From positions 8,196,042-8,260,041 of the forward strand of contig NC_037590.1 in the NCBI RefSeq assembly GCF_003073045.1: 64,000 nt of DNA. The letters run 5' to 3'. Below, piece after piece: positions 1-14,900 of this stretch. Source of the DNA: Pomacea canaliculata. Taxonomy: Eukaryota; Mollusca; Gastropoda; Architaenioglossa; Ampullariidae. The position numbers and the translations under genes were made by a program. Below the pieces are notes generated by a model. That model made no database searches and had not been told where the DNA came from. It was given only the letters and a program-made list of their open reading frames with translations. Position 1 is the first letter of the stretch. Each line of letters starts with the position of its first letter.

Positions 1-1834
1 TTAAACAATCATATATAACATTTTGTTTTACACTTAGTACAACAAAGTAAAACAATAATCTATCCCATTCAGCTCACTAATACAGTTACAACTCTTCAAA
101 ATAGAAACAAAGCTCGAAATGCAACTTATCAGTCACCAAGATACAAAATAATGTTTTTCCTTTATTGTGTCATAGACAATTATTATAGCATAATTAATGT
201 TAATTATAACATTACGGTAACTCTAGGCTGTACTTTTAAACTCTAGCTTTTCCAACACAGACTATTTAAAAAAAAATGTACATTGCATACTTTCGAACAC
301 TACACCCACATAGTCACCCTCCAGGGAGGCATGAACAGCACTTGCTAGCAGCTTTGGAACAACTTCCTGCAATGCATTAATACTAAAATTTTAAGCAAAA
401 AACTCTTATTCCATGCTTATTCTACTATAGAAAATTTAACATTCTATGAAAGGGAACAGTGCTAGTTTCTTTTATACAGCATTATAGTACATATTTCAAT
501 ATTTAATTCAAAAGTGCACATTATGACAATGAAGTTGAAATGGCAACATAATATGGATGATCACATGACAAAATAAATATTTATATATTTAAGGATGTAT
601 GCACTACATATGCAGAAATATCTTTTCTGAATACTATAATCTGTTAAAAAAAAAAAGAGAGAAGAAGCAACAAATATATTTTCTTTAAAAGACCACAGGA
701 ATTCTCACCTCTTTTTCAAATGAACTTTGGTGAATAAATACAGAATAATTAAAAACCTGAATGTACTCAGGTATAACCTAATGAAAATTAAATGGAATGC
801 TATATTTATTTTCCAGTTTAATGTAATGCAGCCTCTTTTGCATGTAGGAACAAACAATAGAACATAATTAAGAAAAATGTTTTAAAAACTAAATTGGAAG
901 TAGACAACCAGGAACTTTGAAAAGAAGCAGTTAAGGAAATAAGAACAGCCAATTTCAAGGCATATTCCATCATCATCACCATTGTCACAGCAATAGAACA
1001 AACATGCAAAATAAGATGCTAGTATGATTAGTATGCAGCAAAAGATTTACAACAATTCCAATACCCAAAAAGTATAAATAGTGGATGAAACTTTAACTGA
1101 CTATTTCTAAAGCCTTTTTCTTACGAACATCGTTGGCAAAATATCTACCACTTCCTGCATGTAATGAAAATAATTGTTAACTACCTTATTAAAAATTTAC
1201 ATATCAGCTTATGCTGTTTTAAATTTAAAATGAAAAAGGGAAATTTAAAAGTAAAACATAAAAATTATACAGGAAAGTGTAGGCATGGTTAGTGAGCACT
1301 ATGTCGGCATCAGATAATAAACCGTTGTTTTAGTTTTTTTGTTATTGCCCTTTGACTAATTTTCTGTAGATGACACAGTTGGCAGCATGAGACAAGATCT
1401 GAACATAGAATTTTATGATCCTCATGGTATTGATGTCAAGTGCTTGACTAACATGCTATTAAATCATCTTAAAATGAGCAAGGAATATAAAAAGGATATA
1501 ATAGTTAGAAAGGTGTAGAAAAGAAGTGAAAAATGGTTACTTACAGAATTATTAAAAACCTTGGCTAAGAAAATGAAGTTGCTTGCAAATAAAAAATCCT
1601 AGCGATTGCTGAAAGAAAAAAAGTCATTTGTTATGAATGTTCTTTATTTTCCTTGTTTATTTTGTTTAGTTATAAGTTTGTGTATTTCAAGGGACAATTT
1701 CCCACCTTTTTAATTGTAATTTTATTAAAAGAACTTAATGAAGAGTTGAGATCTTCACTGTAATCGATTACCAAATCTATATACCTCTACCCTCCTCTCC
1801 CACTACACATGTACACATATACAAAAAATATTAC
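1..1834. other. No gene recognised; probable WDR93 intron
   Basis: AT-rich DNA with no convincing exon on either strand. The WDR93-like exon ending at 1835 (minus strand) has a splice donor and no stop, so this stretch is probably an intron of that gene. Short open frames here have no domain features. Confidence 0.5.
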
Positions 1835-2402
1835 CCATGTCATCCAAAGTGACTATAAGATATGTTGAGATGGAAGCAAAGTTAAGAAAGTTATAGGCAT
1901 AAATTCGTGTAATTTCTGCTCCATTTTCTTCCCAAATGCCGACAGTCTGTTGGTTGTGGGAACTGACTACAGCAAACCCATTTGGTAGTCCAATAAAAAT
2001 ATAGTTGCCATCCTTGGAGTTGGTAAGTGCAGTCACCTTGCCATGCACCTGTATACAGCAAATGTATATGAGATGTGTACTGACAGAAAAATTTTGCTAC
2101 ACTACTACGAGATAAAATTGTATACTGTAAACAATTTTACTAACCTGCAACTTGATTGGTTGATCGTATTTTGGAGGTCTCACTTTTCTCTCCAGTTCGA
2201 GGCGTTTTATTTCTTTTTCTTGAACTATCTCCCAAACATCGGAAAACAATTGATTCATAACATTATTTATCATTCGATAGGGCTGTGGAAGAACGTCCCG
2301 CAGTTGATCGGGGTCTTGCAGGTAATCATCCTCATTCTCTTCAGACATCCTACTAATGGATGGTGGTGTAAGAGAAACATTTTTCCGAATATAGACTGGC
2401 AT
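1835..2402 (-). CDS. WDR93: WDR93-like WD-repeat protein, first two coding exons (partial)
   Basis: Exon 1 is 2402-2145 and exon 2 is 2048-1835, separated by a GT/AG intron (donor after ...KLQ, acceptor before VHGK). Exon 2 ends in phase 1 at another donor, so the gene continues past the left edge of the window. The start is the first in-frame ATG (MPVYIRKN); an in-frame stop lies upstream. The N-terminus has an acidic DPDQLRD segment followed by LPQPYRMINNVMNQLF, which I associate with WDR93, an axoneme-linked WD protein. Exon 2 (NYIFIGLPNGFAVVSS, then VGIWEENGAEITRIY) reads like the first beta-propeller blades. No WD dipeptide is visible in this portion. The divergent position next to CFAP53 fits a ciliary role. 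The family call rests on recall of conserved segments, so the exact identity is moderately secure. Confidence 0.6.
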
Positions 2403-2979
2403 TTTTGTCAAATGCTTTTTGAACAACGAAGTATGAAAATATGATATCAGCTAATTGAAGTGATATTTCGGCAAGAAGGAGAAAATAATATGTTACAACT
2501 GTCGAGGAATTACGGCACCGTTGCCAAGAAAGCCATCTTGTCAACAAAAGGAAGTGACGTTCTAAGAGTAGTAAGCGAAGCTAACATTTATTGACACACA
2601 CACACGCAAAAAACTGTATAAATAATTTAGTTATATTTCAGCACTAATTAAGTTGAACTACAGCTTTTTAAAAAATTAGAAGCTATAAAAATGTCAAATG
2701 AACCAGTTAGCGTTCTTATATTTTTTTTACTTTAAAAAAAGTACTTCCTTGGATACGTGACGTCATTCCTCGAAGCCCAAACACTCCAAGGAGCAGCTAA
2801 AAGTAAGAAAATGATTTCATTTTACATAATACTAACAGGAAAAACGCCACAATAGCTACACAGGCTCACTGCGCAACTATAAAGGTCCCTAAAAGGGAAA
2901 TATTTTTTCAACTGAGGTAACAATTTTCTGTAAACTCCTCTGTGGCAGATTGAGTCTACAACCAAAGCGATAATTTAAA
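2403..2979. promoter_or_regulatory. Bidirectional promoter between WDR93-like gene and CFAP53
   Basis: This 577 bp interval separates two divergent start codons. It contains a perfect palindromic CRE, TGACGTCA, at 2758-2765. A GTTGCC at 2520-2525 resembles an RFX X-box half site, and a GGAAGTGACGT element lies near 2549-2559. RFX and CREB/ATF factors are known to drive ciliary genes in animals. Assignment to these factors is inference from short motifs. Confidence 0.5.
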
Positions 2980-5900
2980 ATGATGGTGGGACAGTTCAGC
3001 CGCAGGACCCGAGAATACACGGGTCCTGCACCATGTTCCGTTGGAATCGTAAGTACTTAACGCTGTTCAATGCAAGGTGTTTGCAGATGATACAAAAATA
3101 TATAATAATGGATAAAAGCACACTATATAATTCGAATTAAGTGACAGTGACAAAAATCATATTGCAGGTTGATGTGAAAGATGAAAATTATGTTTCAATA
3201 TATCCAAGCGTGGTGTAATGACATAGATTAAACAAAATTTGAGATTCATGTGCAGAATACAAATGGATGATGAGGTTCAGATAATAAAAGCATGTGACAT
3301 AGAGAAAAACCTCATGGGAGCTAGCCATAAAATAATAAACCCCTTTTATCATGCGCAGGACCAAAGCAAGTCACACTCACTGCACTTACCAGTGATAATA
3401 AAGAAATGAAATTAATTAAAACACTGACTAACAGTAATATACTATAATACAAAACACATTCAGCCACAATTGTTAAAGAGTCGCACATCCACAAAGTGAT
3501 AGGTAAGGCAAATCAAATAGCTCACATTATAATTTAATTGTTTGGATAAGCAGGCATTTTTTAAATTTTACAAAACACTTGTGCATCTAATTTGATATGA
3601 TGTCCTTTACTAAAGACTTCACTCTTTGAAGGGAAGGAGAATCATGGGAAATTTTACTGAGATTAAGATATTTCATGGCTATAATGACATTGATATACAT
3701 GTATTTTTCTAATGTTAAATATACACCAAATCTGAATTGCTTCAAGATCTCTCTAGGTAACATTCCAAAACTTATAGATCTGTTTTAGTTTTGTAAAAGA
3801 ACTCAGACCTAGACAAGATGTATAAAGTGACTTTAACAAGGAACATTAATAGGCTTTGAGGTCAGGTAGTGATAACCAGTCCCTACTACTATCACTACTT
3901 AAAAGCAGTTTCTGTGGCCATTTGGCCTGGCCATTTCCAAATTTGATCAAGGCACATGTCAATCTCAATTGTAATTAAATGAAAATCTTGATAGACCATA
4001 AACAAAATTTGCTTGTAATTTCCATTTGTTTGATTACCTTTGTATGCACTTGCACTTTTACACACACAAACATAAAATGAAATATTGTCCTTTGTAGTTG
4101 TACAGTAATTTATATATATATATCAAATGTTCACATTTATTAACTAAGAGAATATACATGTACAGAAGCTCAAGAAACCAAGCAAGTTTCCTGCAGACTT
4201 CCTAATTTTGGAGCGCAAAAAACAAGAAGATGCTCGGGAAGAGATGCTAAAACAAACTATGATTTATCAGTTAAACGACTTGAAGACTGAATGGGAACGA
4301 AATTCAGACAGACGTTTAATGCTTAAAAACATTAATCGTGAAGTGGATAATCGCCTGAAGATCAACGAATTTACAGTGGAGGACAGAAGGGAGCGGTCAG
4401 TGATAGTCTACTTTGAAATGCTTTATTATTTACATGTTATTAGTCAATTTTGAAAAGTTGATGCACTATTTTCCCTTTTTCCAAGGAAAGATATTATATT
4501 AGTGATTTAAAATACATGTTTTAATCTAATTATAGAACTAGCTTTATATTTGATAAGATATTAGTATTATCCCTGTTTAAAAGTTATAGTGTGTTCTCTT
4601 GATAATGTGAGACATGAGGATGGTAAAAGCAAGCCAGCTCCAAGAGATTTTAATAACCTCTATTGCAAAGTTCTGCCTGGCTTATTGATATTAGCTAGTT
4701 TGCCCTATTTGTTTCAATTTTCAGCTTATTTATAGAGGACTGATATACATTTGGGGTCTACGTTACTGAAACTTCAGGGGGAAAAAAACCTTTCAAAAAT
4801 ATTTTTTAATTTTTAAGACAGGTTAAAATTTTATAGTTTATGCATCTTATTACAGGTTCTTATTGGTTGATAGAGCTCTTTTCAGTCATATCATATTGTT
4901 ATGGTGAGTTAAAAGAAATTAGCCAAAAGTATTAAGTTTGTCTACATTTGTTAACTCTTACTGATGTAGTGCTTCCATAAGAGTAGATTATACATCAGTG
5001 TATATTGTAACAACAGTGAGTAATTTTCTTTTAGACTGCGAGAGCTCTTGAGACGAGAGGAGCAAGAATATATTGCAGAAATGGAAGCAGCAGAAGAAAC
5101 AGTCATTGAACGTCAGGCCAGAATGCGGGAAAGAGCTAAACAGCTGAAGGAACGCCGAGAAGCAGAACGTCTTCAAGTAGTCCAAGAAAAATATGACCAA
5201 CTTTTTAGGTAATTTAATATTGATGCAATTTTTTTGTAATTAATGGAGTAGACAATGTTTAGGCTGTATGTTAAAGACAACTGATTTTCTTAGTGATGAT
5301 GCATGACTCTTTGCAGTTTATTGAAATGTACCTACTACTCAAAAATAAAGCTTCAGTCTTTGTCATATATTATGTCTGCAGAACATATATTTCAGGCAGT
5401 TCTTTCAAACATACGGGTCATTTATTCTTCACAGGGAACAGTGTGAGGAGCTCCGATCTACGCTGTCAAGGCAAGAGCAAAACCTTGTATGTGCAGAGCG
5501 CTATGAACAGCTGAAAATGAAAGAAGAAGAAGCCAGAGAGAAAAAGGAATATGACAACATGTATGCTTATCTGTGGGAAAAAGACAGACAGGAGAAGGTC
5601 ATTTTCTCTCAATAATGCAATATTATGTATTTTCTTATCTAACAAATATTACTTCAGATGCATATTTCTCCAATGATACCTGTATTCAGAAACTTTATAT
5701 TCACTTCAAGAGAAAGACAATGCAATTACATTGAGTTTAAATGAGGCTACACTGATAAAAACTTCCTTTCACGAATTGTCCTGGAGCTATAACTCTTTGC
5801 AAGCAAAGATTTTTAGCAGGAAAAAAAAATATACATCAGTATCAATCATTTAAGCTCAACTTGTTAACTGACATTCCTCTTCTTTTATATCATAATTCTT

Positions 5901-8900
5901 GGCACAAGCTTAAAAATATTAGTTTGTAGCTGCATAGCACCAGAAAATTGATACCAGAAAATGTAAATTAAAATAATATGAGTAAATTTGGCTGGCTTTT
6001 TATAATCTACGATTCTTTCAAAATTGCAATTTACAAATAAAGCATATTTTATTATGTTTATGGGGTTGTAGATGGCACGAGAGGAACGCGAGGTTAAAGC
6101 AGCTTATGAACGCAACAAAGACATGCTGGACGTTTTGAAAAAGCAAATGGCAGCTGTGGAAGCCTCAAAGGAAGAAGCTAAGCGCTTGCAGGAGGAAGAA
6201 GCAGAACTGATGGTTTGTAAAATGGCGATTTCTTCTAAATAGCAATTCAGAATGATAATCATATAAATATAGTTACAGATATTGAAAATTTATTAATAAT
6301 AATAATTTATACAGCGCCTTTCTAAAGATTTGCTTATAGTGCCATACATAAATCATACAGAGACCAAATCATCAACAACCATGCACCCGCATTCACATAT
6401 AACTGCTACAACATACCCTCACTCATATACACATTATGCACGCTCATGGTCAGAAGAGGTTTACAGTGAAGTTGTCATTCTGAAAAGTTGCGTTTTAAGT
6501 TTAGACTTAAAGGTGATAAGAGAATCAGAATGACGAAGGCTGACGGGTAATCCGTTTCAAGTTGATGGGATTTGGTAAGAGAAAAACCTGTCCATACGTG
6601 TTTGTCTTAGTGGGAGTCAAAGAAGCTGGTGCCAGAATATGAGAAAAGAAGTTGTGCGGGTATGTAGATGGGAGTGAGTTTGGAGAGGTACTGAGGACCA
6701 GTGCCAGAGACGGCAGAGTAAGTCAAAGTGGAATGTTTGTCGGCTACACGGTCCGCAACTGGCAGCCAGTGAAGAAACTTATGATAGGTGATATATGTTG
6801 ATACCTAGATGGTCTACAGATGAGGCGAGCAGCGTTATTCTGGATTCTTTTTGAAGTCTGTCAAAAAGATAATTGGGAATTCCAGGTAAAAGATAATTAC
6901 AATAGTCCATCCTCGACAGCACAAAGGCACAGATGAGAGTTTTAGTTGCATACTGTTGCCAGTGCACGATCGTCAGAACAAAGGCGCCGCATGCCCGAAT
7001 GTGGCGATGTTTACTCGGGGCGTGGCCTGGCTTCAAGCTGTCATAGAACTGTGGTCGCTCTAGGTATCCTCTTTGGTTGCAGTATGTTTTGGAGCATTTT
7101 ATGTCTGCTATGCATTCCTGTGTCCATGTAGGCAGTCCAGAGAGTCATCATAACTCACATCTGACACAAAAACTTATGTTGTACCATTCTACCACAACAC
7201 ATTTTATTTTTCTTACTTTTGGATAAAGTCAAGACTGCAGCTCAGCTGTCTTTGTCTCTCATGCGCACCTCTTACTCTTTTGACTCTTGCGTATGCAGAT
7301 ACATTTATGGATTTGTACTCACCACACATTGATAGGAAATAGCATATTTATTCACATGCAGTCATAGATTAAGGTGGAGATAAATAAATACAGGTAGTCC
7401 TCGACTTACGACGGGGATCCGTTCCTAACGCGGCGTCGTAAACCGAATTTCGACGTAAGTCGGAACATACGTTCATACAGTACCCCTATGCGCATCGTAC
7501 TGTCAACGTTATCTAGGCCCTATATAGGTTACCTATATTGACGGGGGAGAGTACTCTTACCAACCAAGGGCCATAACCCCTAACAATGGCACGTGACTTT
7601 TAGCCAATGGTGTACTATGTGATCGGAACTGCGCGCCATTTGCAAAGCTGTTTCTACACTTTTCGCAAAAGGAATTATAATTAAGCTAATCTTCAGCCGT
7701 CAATTCCAATACTGATACATGTGTTGGACTCTTCAATAACAGTATGTATAATTTATATACTCTAAATTAGCATAGTTATTGAGATTTTAGTTCCAAGTTC
7801 AGTGCAGAATATTACGCTAAGAAAAGAAAGATTAGAGTACACATTAACGCAATAAATGCACAAGTTTTCCAGAGAGAAGTAGAAATCAGGCCCAGCAGTT
7901 CTGAAAGCTTGCAATTTGATAAATCTTTAGCCGTTAGCGATGCAGAGAATTCGGAGCTGTCGGAATTTCCTCAAATAAATTGCGATTACGAAAGTGTAGG
8001 TCACGAACTTTACGATTCGAAAGCAACAGAATTTCGACAGTTCCTTCTGTTTACTGGTATAGTAGCGTTAAAAGTATCGATTCAGACAAATTAACTTTAA
8101 TGGCATTTTCTCTACAACAAATGGTAATGACTGTATGATGGTCAATAATTTATTTTACTGTTATTCTAGATAGCTGGCTGCTGGCATTTAAAGATGAAAG
8201 TGGTCACAGGTGTGCAACTGCCATCACAATCTGTTGAACCAGATGCAAGCTTCATTAATTAGAGCTATAAAGCCAGATTCCTCATGTTCTATGCTTCCAG
8301 TTCTCCTGCACAAGTCATTAAGTAAGTGCAATTTATTTTTGATTCCTAATATTCATAATTAATTCTGTGCAGAAGAAAATTTATGAACTGTTTGAACTCT
8401 ATAACATGTCATTACGGCACAAACAGTGTAACTTTGGTTGTGATTTTGCCCTATAAGAGTGAAAGGGACTAAAGTACTTGATTATATTAAAGTGAAATTT
8501 ATGCTGTGCTTTTGGTCTTGATTTGTGACATCTAATTAGCACCTTTGCCTTCACGCCTCCAGCGCCCCTTGTCTGGTGTTCATCCTGCCAGCACAGGGAC
8601 CCCCAACCCCTTGGAAGGTAATTTGAAGTCATTTTGTTCATAATCATTTTAACATTTTGTTTGTTCTAACCCTCGGCCAAGACTTTTGAACAGCGTTTTT
8701 GTGAAATATAACTAGAAGTGCAAAATCCCAGGCTTCTTTTGCCATAGTGAAAAAAATTGAAATAAATAAGGATCACTATTTTACATGTTTTCTGCTACTG
8801 CATTTATTGGTTCCAGGTAAACAAGATAAACTACAGAAAGCTGTACAGCATATACTGTCTCTTCTGGAAGAGATGAAAACTGACGTGAAAGACGTGAAAA

Positions 8901-11900
8901 ATAGGCTTGCGCAGATGGAGTGCCAAACCCAAGAAAAGGAGCTGACATCTGACACAAGGGTTACAGTTTCCCTTAAAATCTTCAGAGGATGTAGAATATC
9001 TCAAGTTGGATTTAAAGACAGATCCAGGAAACGTGCACGCTTGGTATGTACTCTATTCTGATTTGTTAGGAGTCAAGTGTCTGTGTGCTATTCCTTTAAA
9101 GTTTTCATAGCATTATGTTGTATAATGTCTGCAGTACTAAAAAGTAACAAAAGCATTGTTATGGTGCATGAATTACAGCTGATAATAAATTTTCTGTAAC
9201 CACTTAAGCTTGGTTACGAAGAAAAATATGAAACTTCCTTAATGGTTTTCATCCATATTTCGTCTTAGAATATGAAAAAAATATGAAACTTCCTTAATGG
9301 TTTTCATCCATATTTTGGTCTTATAATACTCTAGTTTACATAACATGTATCATGATACTGACCACAGCAAGTTTTATTATAAAAAGGATGTTTGTTTATT
9401 TTTGTCTGTTTCCAGGAATGCTATTTGGCGATGAGGGGAGGCTTTAGCTTAAAGCTCGTGGTCAAGAGTATACTGTCTGTGCTTTTTCACACAATTAGCC
9501 CGTGTTACAACTATAACGGCCTGAAGGAAAGAAGGGTCTGAAAAACCACCCTTTATTTAAGAACAGTTCAGGGTAAGGATTTAAATATTTGACTTTGTGT
9601 TTTCATGAGTCATTGAGAAAAAATATTTCAGTGTGGTCGAATTACATTGCAAATTTTAAAATATGTACACATGTTTATGCAATGTCTGGTCCTTTTAATC
9701 AGCTGGTTAATACTGTGTAGAAAGGGATTAAGTCTTAATTATTAAGATGTCAGAGGTGGAGAGTGACGACTCAAATACTCCCACTGCAAAAAGGCCACGG
9801 ATAACACCGATTAGATTTAGGTCTGTTTTCATTTTCTCTACCATGTAAGGTTTTAAACAACATACATGTATCAACAGCTTCTAGTTTTAAATTTACTAAG
9901 CTGAATAAGCTTATGCAAATTTATTCATTTGGCACAGGGATGCAGAACCAACAGACAGTGAATTAGAGTATGATGTCAACGAATCGCCACGTGATAACCA
10001 TTCAGCTGTGCAGCAGCGTCCATTACCGTACACTTTGCCGCCGGTTGTGACCACCAGGGTGTCGGAAAGTGGCAACTATCGAATGAGTACTAGTTCGCCT
10101 TTGCCTTCACGCCTCCAGAGCCCCTTATCTGGTGTTCGTCCTGCCAGCACAGGGAACCACCACTGCTTGGAATGTAATTTAAATTGAAGTCATTTTGTTT
10201 ATAATCATTTTAACATTTTGTTTGTTCTTACCCTTGGCCAATACTTTTGAACAGTGTTTTTGTGAAATATAACCTTATAACCTGAAGTGGAAAATCCCAG
10301 GCTTCTTTTGCCATAGTGAAAAAAATGTAAATAAATATGAATCACTATTTTACATGCTTTCTGCTATTGCGTTCGTTGGTTCCAGGTAAACACAATAAAC
10401 GAGAACAATCTGCTATACTGTCTCTTCTGCAAGAGATCAAAACTGAATTGATAGAGATGAAAAAAAGGTTTATGCAGATGGATCGCCAGACCGAAAAAAA
10501 GGAGGTGACACGGGGGGAACTACCGGAGGGTATTCAGTTCCCCTTAAAATCATTTGAGGATGTTGCACGTCTTGAGCAGGATTTAGAGACAGATCCAGGA
10601 AAACGTGCACGCTTGGTATGTACTCTATTCTGATTTGTTAGGAGTCAAGTGTCTGTGCTATTTATTCCCTTTAAAGGTTTTCATAGCATTATATTGTATA
10701 ATGTCTGCAGTACTAAAAAGTAACAAAAGCATTGTTATGGTGGCATGAATTACAGCTGATAATAAATTTTCTGTAACCACTTAAGCTTGGTTACGAAGAA
10801 AAATATGAAACTTCCTTAATGGTTTTCATCCATATTTCGGTCTTAGAATATGAAGAAAAATATGAAACTTCCTTAATGGTTTTCATCCATATTTTGGTCT
10901 TATAATACTCTAGTTTACATAACATGTATCATGATACTGACACAGCAAGTTTTTATTATAAAAAAAGGATGTTTGTTTATTTTTGTCTGTTTCCAGGAAT
11001 GCTATTTGGCGATGAGGGGAGGCTTTAGCTTAAGCTCGTGGTCAAGAGTATACTGTCTGTGCTATTTTCAACACAATTAGCCCGGTGTTACAACTATAAC
11101 GGCCTGAAGGGAAAGAAGGGTCTGAAAAACCACCCTTTATTTTAAGAACAGTTCAGGGTAAGGATTTAAATATTTGACTTTGTGTTTTCATGAGTCATTG
11201 AGAAAAAATATTCAGTGTGGTCGAATTACATTGCAAATTTTAAAATATGTACACATGTTTATGCAATGTCTGGTCCTTTTAATCAGCTGGTTATACTGTG
11301 TAGAAAGGGATTAAGTGACAGTTTATGGATAGAGTTCTCCTGCCTATAGAAATTCTAACTGAAATTCAAATACAGCTCCACTTGTAGTTCCTTCTGTTTT
11401 ATAACGCTTTAAAATTTTTATGCCACTTTACATATCTTTATAATTTGCTTGTACTTTCTTTATTTCACCGTATATTCTGGATTTTTAATTTCAGCGACAT
11501 GCAATTAAATGCTTATTTTTATGCAGACTTCATATTCTTTATTGTTCTATTTTTAGATGCTGCAAGAAAAAGTTATCCTGATGCTACGGAAGTGAAACTG
11601 CAAGTTCAGATTTCGAGCTGGCTGACTGGGCGAGAGATCGCGAAAAATGGGAGAAAAGAAAGACTTTTAAAGCCTATAATAATTCTGGGGTTGAGGGTGA
11701 ATTACAGGAGAATTAAAGCTGTAAAAATTTCAACCGATATTTGTCTGGAAAACTCTGACATAAACCTGTACAGGTCAATGCTTTAAGAATTTGTGTAAAT
11801 AATCATTTTTTTTAATTAACAATTAAATAAACATCAGTAAACAAAAAGTTATGTTTGTTTTTTGTAACATTATGGATTTTTTATGAACGTTTTTGCTGTT

Positions 11901-14900
11901 TCTTATGCAATCATTGCAAGACACTCATTATTAATCCATTTATTTTGCATTTATAGGGTTATGTTGATGTATTTGATATTTTTTGCAAATTAGAAATACA
12001 CCAAAATACCTAAAATTACCAATAGCAGCTGAAAAAGTGATCTGGGATTTATCTGGGATTTGCCCATATTGCCTATATGGAAAATCCATATAAGACCCAT
12101 GGTTAACCCGTTTGCGCTTTCTACGTTGGGACCTATATAGGTTTACCATATGCCCCCTAGATTCTGCTATATAGGGTCAACGTGGGTCCATGTGGGTCCT
12201 GTTTTCTAATGCTGATTGGGACTGTACCATAATAACAGTACAGTATTGCAAACACTTAGCCTATCCAAACACCTATCCTAGCACAGTACCCTACAAAGTT
12301 ATCAATAAACATAAGTACAGTAAAATATTGTGCAGTACTGTAGCAGGGTTAGATGCGATTCTTCCCCCAGTCTCTCCACAACACCAAACACAACACTGTC
12401 GTGGGTTCTAGATGGTTTTAATCCGACGCCAGTCGATATTTCTGGCAGTGGCGAAACTATATACCTCACACTAGCGCTCTTGGTCGGATGGGCTCCTACC
12501 TCTGCGCTGTCTGCTCACAGACTGTCCACTCGCCTCTTCCCACGGCCTCCTCTTCCCACGGCCTTTACGCTCCACTCCCCCCAAACACATCCGCGCACCT
12601 ACACCCTGTCGCTAGTCGACCCCCTCCCGCTCTCCTTCGGTCACAGGGTCGTCACCCGGCCACTGACCACCTACCCCACTCGCCACTCTGTACCTTCACT
12701 GTGTGCGTGCGATCTTCCATCCTACTTCTATCCGATGTCGCACCCTACCATATACACCCCCTCGAGGAGAAATGTTGTCCTCGACATTTAAAACAAGAAC
12801 CCTTATTTCCAATATATAACATGCTATCACCATATATACATCACAGGTAAACTTAAAACATATATGTACAAATTTTTGCTGCGGTCACGTTTTGTTCATA
12901 AACAGTGGCCAGACGGCCGCAATGAGCGTGGTCACCACAGTCTCGGGCAGTCTTTCTGAGGATAGCTTGCTCAGCAGCATTTTCAGTTTGTCACACTTCA
13001 AGCTATAATCGTCTAGTGATTGCTGCCGGCGAAGTATAAAGTCTTCACTCCTCATCCACGTCGGTTGCTGACGTGGCCTTGTCGACGCTCGAGGGGCGTG
13101 GCGTGGTGACGGGGTTGGGGTAGCCACCGTACGTTGCGTAGCCCCCTCCTCATCTCTCCTTCCATCCTGCACACCTGGCACTTCACTGTCGTTGTCGGCA
13201 GGCAGTGGAGGCAGCGTGGCGACTTCTGGATCTGGGGCATGACTGGGTGGTTCCGCCTCATTGTCGTCCCTTGCTGGCTCTTCTTGGTCACTGTCATCCC
13301 TCGCCAGCGGCTGCCCTCTTGACCTGGTGGTTGGCGGCCGCGTATGCAAGACCACAGAGCTAGACGTGTCACTGTCGCTCTCATTTTCACCGGCGGATGA
13401 CTGTGCACTAGATGTGTCGTCCTTTCTGAACGGGCGGCGTAGTTTTCGTTGCCACCGATAAACCGAGTGATCCCTCGCCCCTTCTGGTTGATGCGCATCC
13501 TGTATTAATCCGCCCACTGGAAGTAACATGTTGCGGTGAAGAGTCCGTTTTCTTCCTGAGCCGTCCTCTCTCCGTACAACGTACACGGGTATGGCGCTGT
13601 TAGGGTGGCTCAGCACACTGTACACCTCGTTCTCCCAGCGGTCCGCCAGTTTGTGTTTGCCGTCAAAGGCAACAGCTTTCACCAGCACTCGGTCTCCCAC
13701 TTCTATAGTGGCTGCCCTTGCCTTGGAATCGTAGCCACTTTTCTGTCGCTCGCTTGCCTTGTTGGAGGCTGCAGCTGCCAGATGGAAAGACTCTGTCAGT
13801 CGTTTCTTCAGACTGTCGACATACTTAGTGATTGGTTCCCTCCCTTGATCGTTGCTATCGACGCCAAATAAAAGATCGACCGGGAGACGCGGGTCACGGC
13901 CAAACATCAAGGAATAAGGGGAGAAGCCGGTCGACTCGTGGCGAGTGCAGTTGTATGCGTGCACGAGACTGGCCACGTGACTTTTCCAGTTTTCTTTCTG
14001 TCGCGGCTCCAGCGTCCCAAGCATGTCCAGCAACGTGCGATTAAATCTCTCGCACATTCCATTCCCCATGGGGTGGTAGGGGGTGGTGCGCGATTTACTG
14101 CACCCGATGATCTGGCACAGCTCCCTTATGATGCGGCTCTCAAAGTTGGCTCCCTGGTCAGAATGTAGTCGCTTTGGCACCCCGTAATGAACGATGAAAT
14201 TATTAACGAGGGCGTCGGCTGTTGTTTTTGCCGTCATGTTCCGAGTCGGGATGGCTTGGGCTAGGCGCGTGAAATGGTCTGTGATGACTAGAATATGTTG
14301 GTATCCTCCTTTGGATGTTTCGAGGGACAGATAATCCATACACACCAGCTCCAATGGCTCCGTAGTAACTATGGAGACGAGCGGTGCTCGCTCGGTGCCC
14401 AGTGTTTTCCGACGCACACAGCGGGGACATTTCTGGATCCAGTCCTCCACGTCGGCTGTCATGCCAGGCCAGAAGAAGCGATCCCTGATAAGACTGAGGG
14501 TCCTATCTCGGCCAGGATGTCCGGCGTCGTTGTGGAGGCACTCCAGGACAGTGCGTATGTAGCGCGATGGTACTACGAGCTGTTCTTTCTCTTGCTCACC
14601 GACCGTTACTCGCCGGTGCAGCACACCCCTTTTCATCGTTAGCTTATTGAATTCTTGTTGCAAAGCACGATGGGGGCCATTCGGTTGCCGTTCTTGGCGA
14701 GGTCCTTTTCTTTGCTCCATCGCCGTTATCCACTCACTCAGCACCGGGTCTTGCAACTGAGCTTGTCTGATGTCACTGCATGATAGCGTGCGCAAACCCT
14801 GCCCTGCAGCGAAGCTTTCTTCCACTACAGTGGCGGAGCATGCTATGCATTCTGCATACGCGGTGTTTGCAACGAGCCGCATATTGCCTGTACCGATTCC

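Noticed and set aside
7500-12210. CCTATATAGG-containing sequences near 7520 and 12135 as terminal inverted repeats of a second transposon
   Set aside because: Only about ten bases match clearly and no target duplication was found; kept as a question in the findings rather than a feature.
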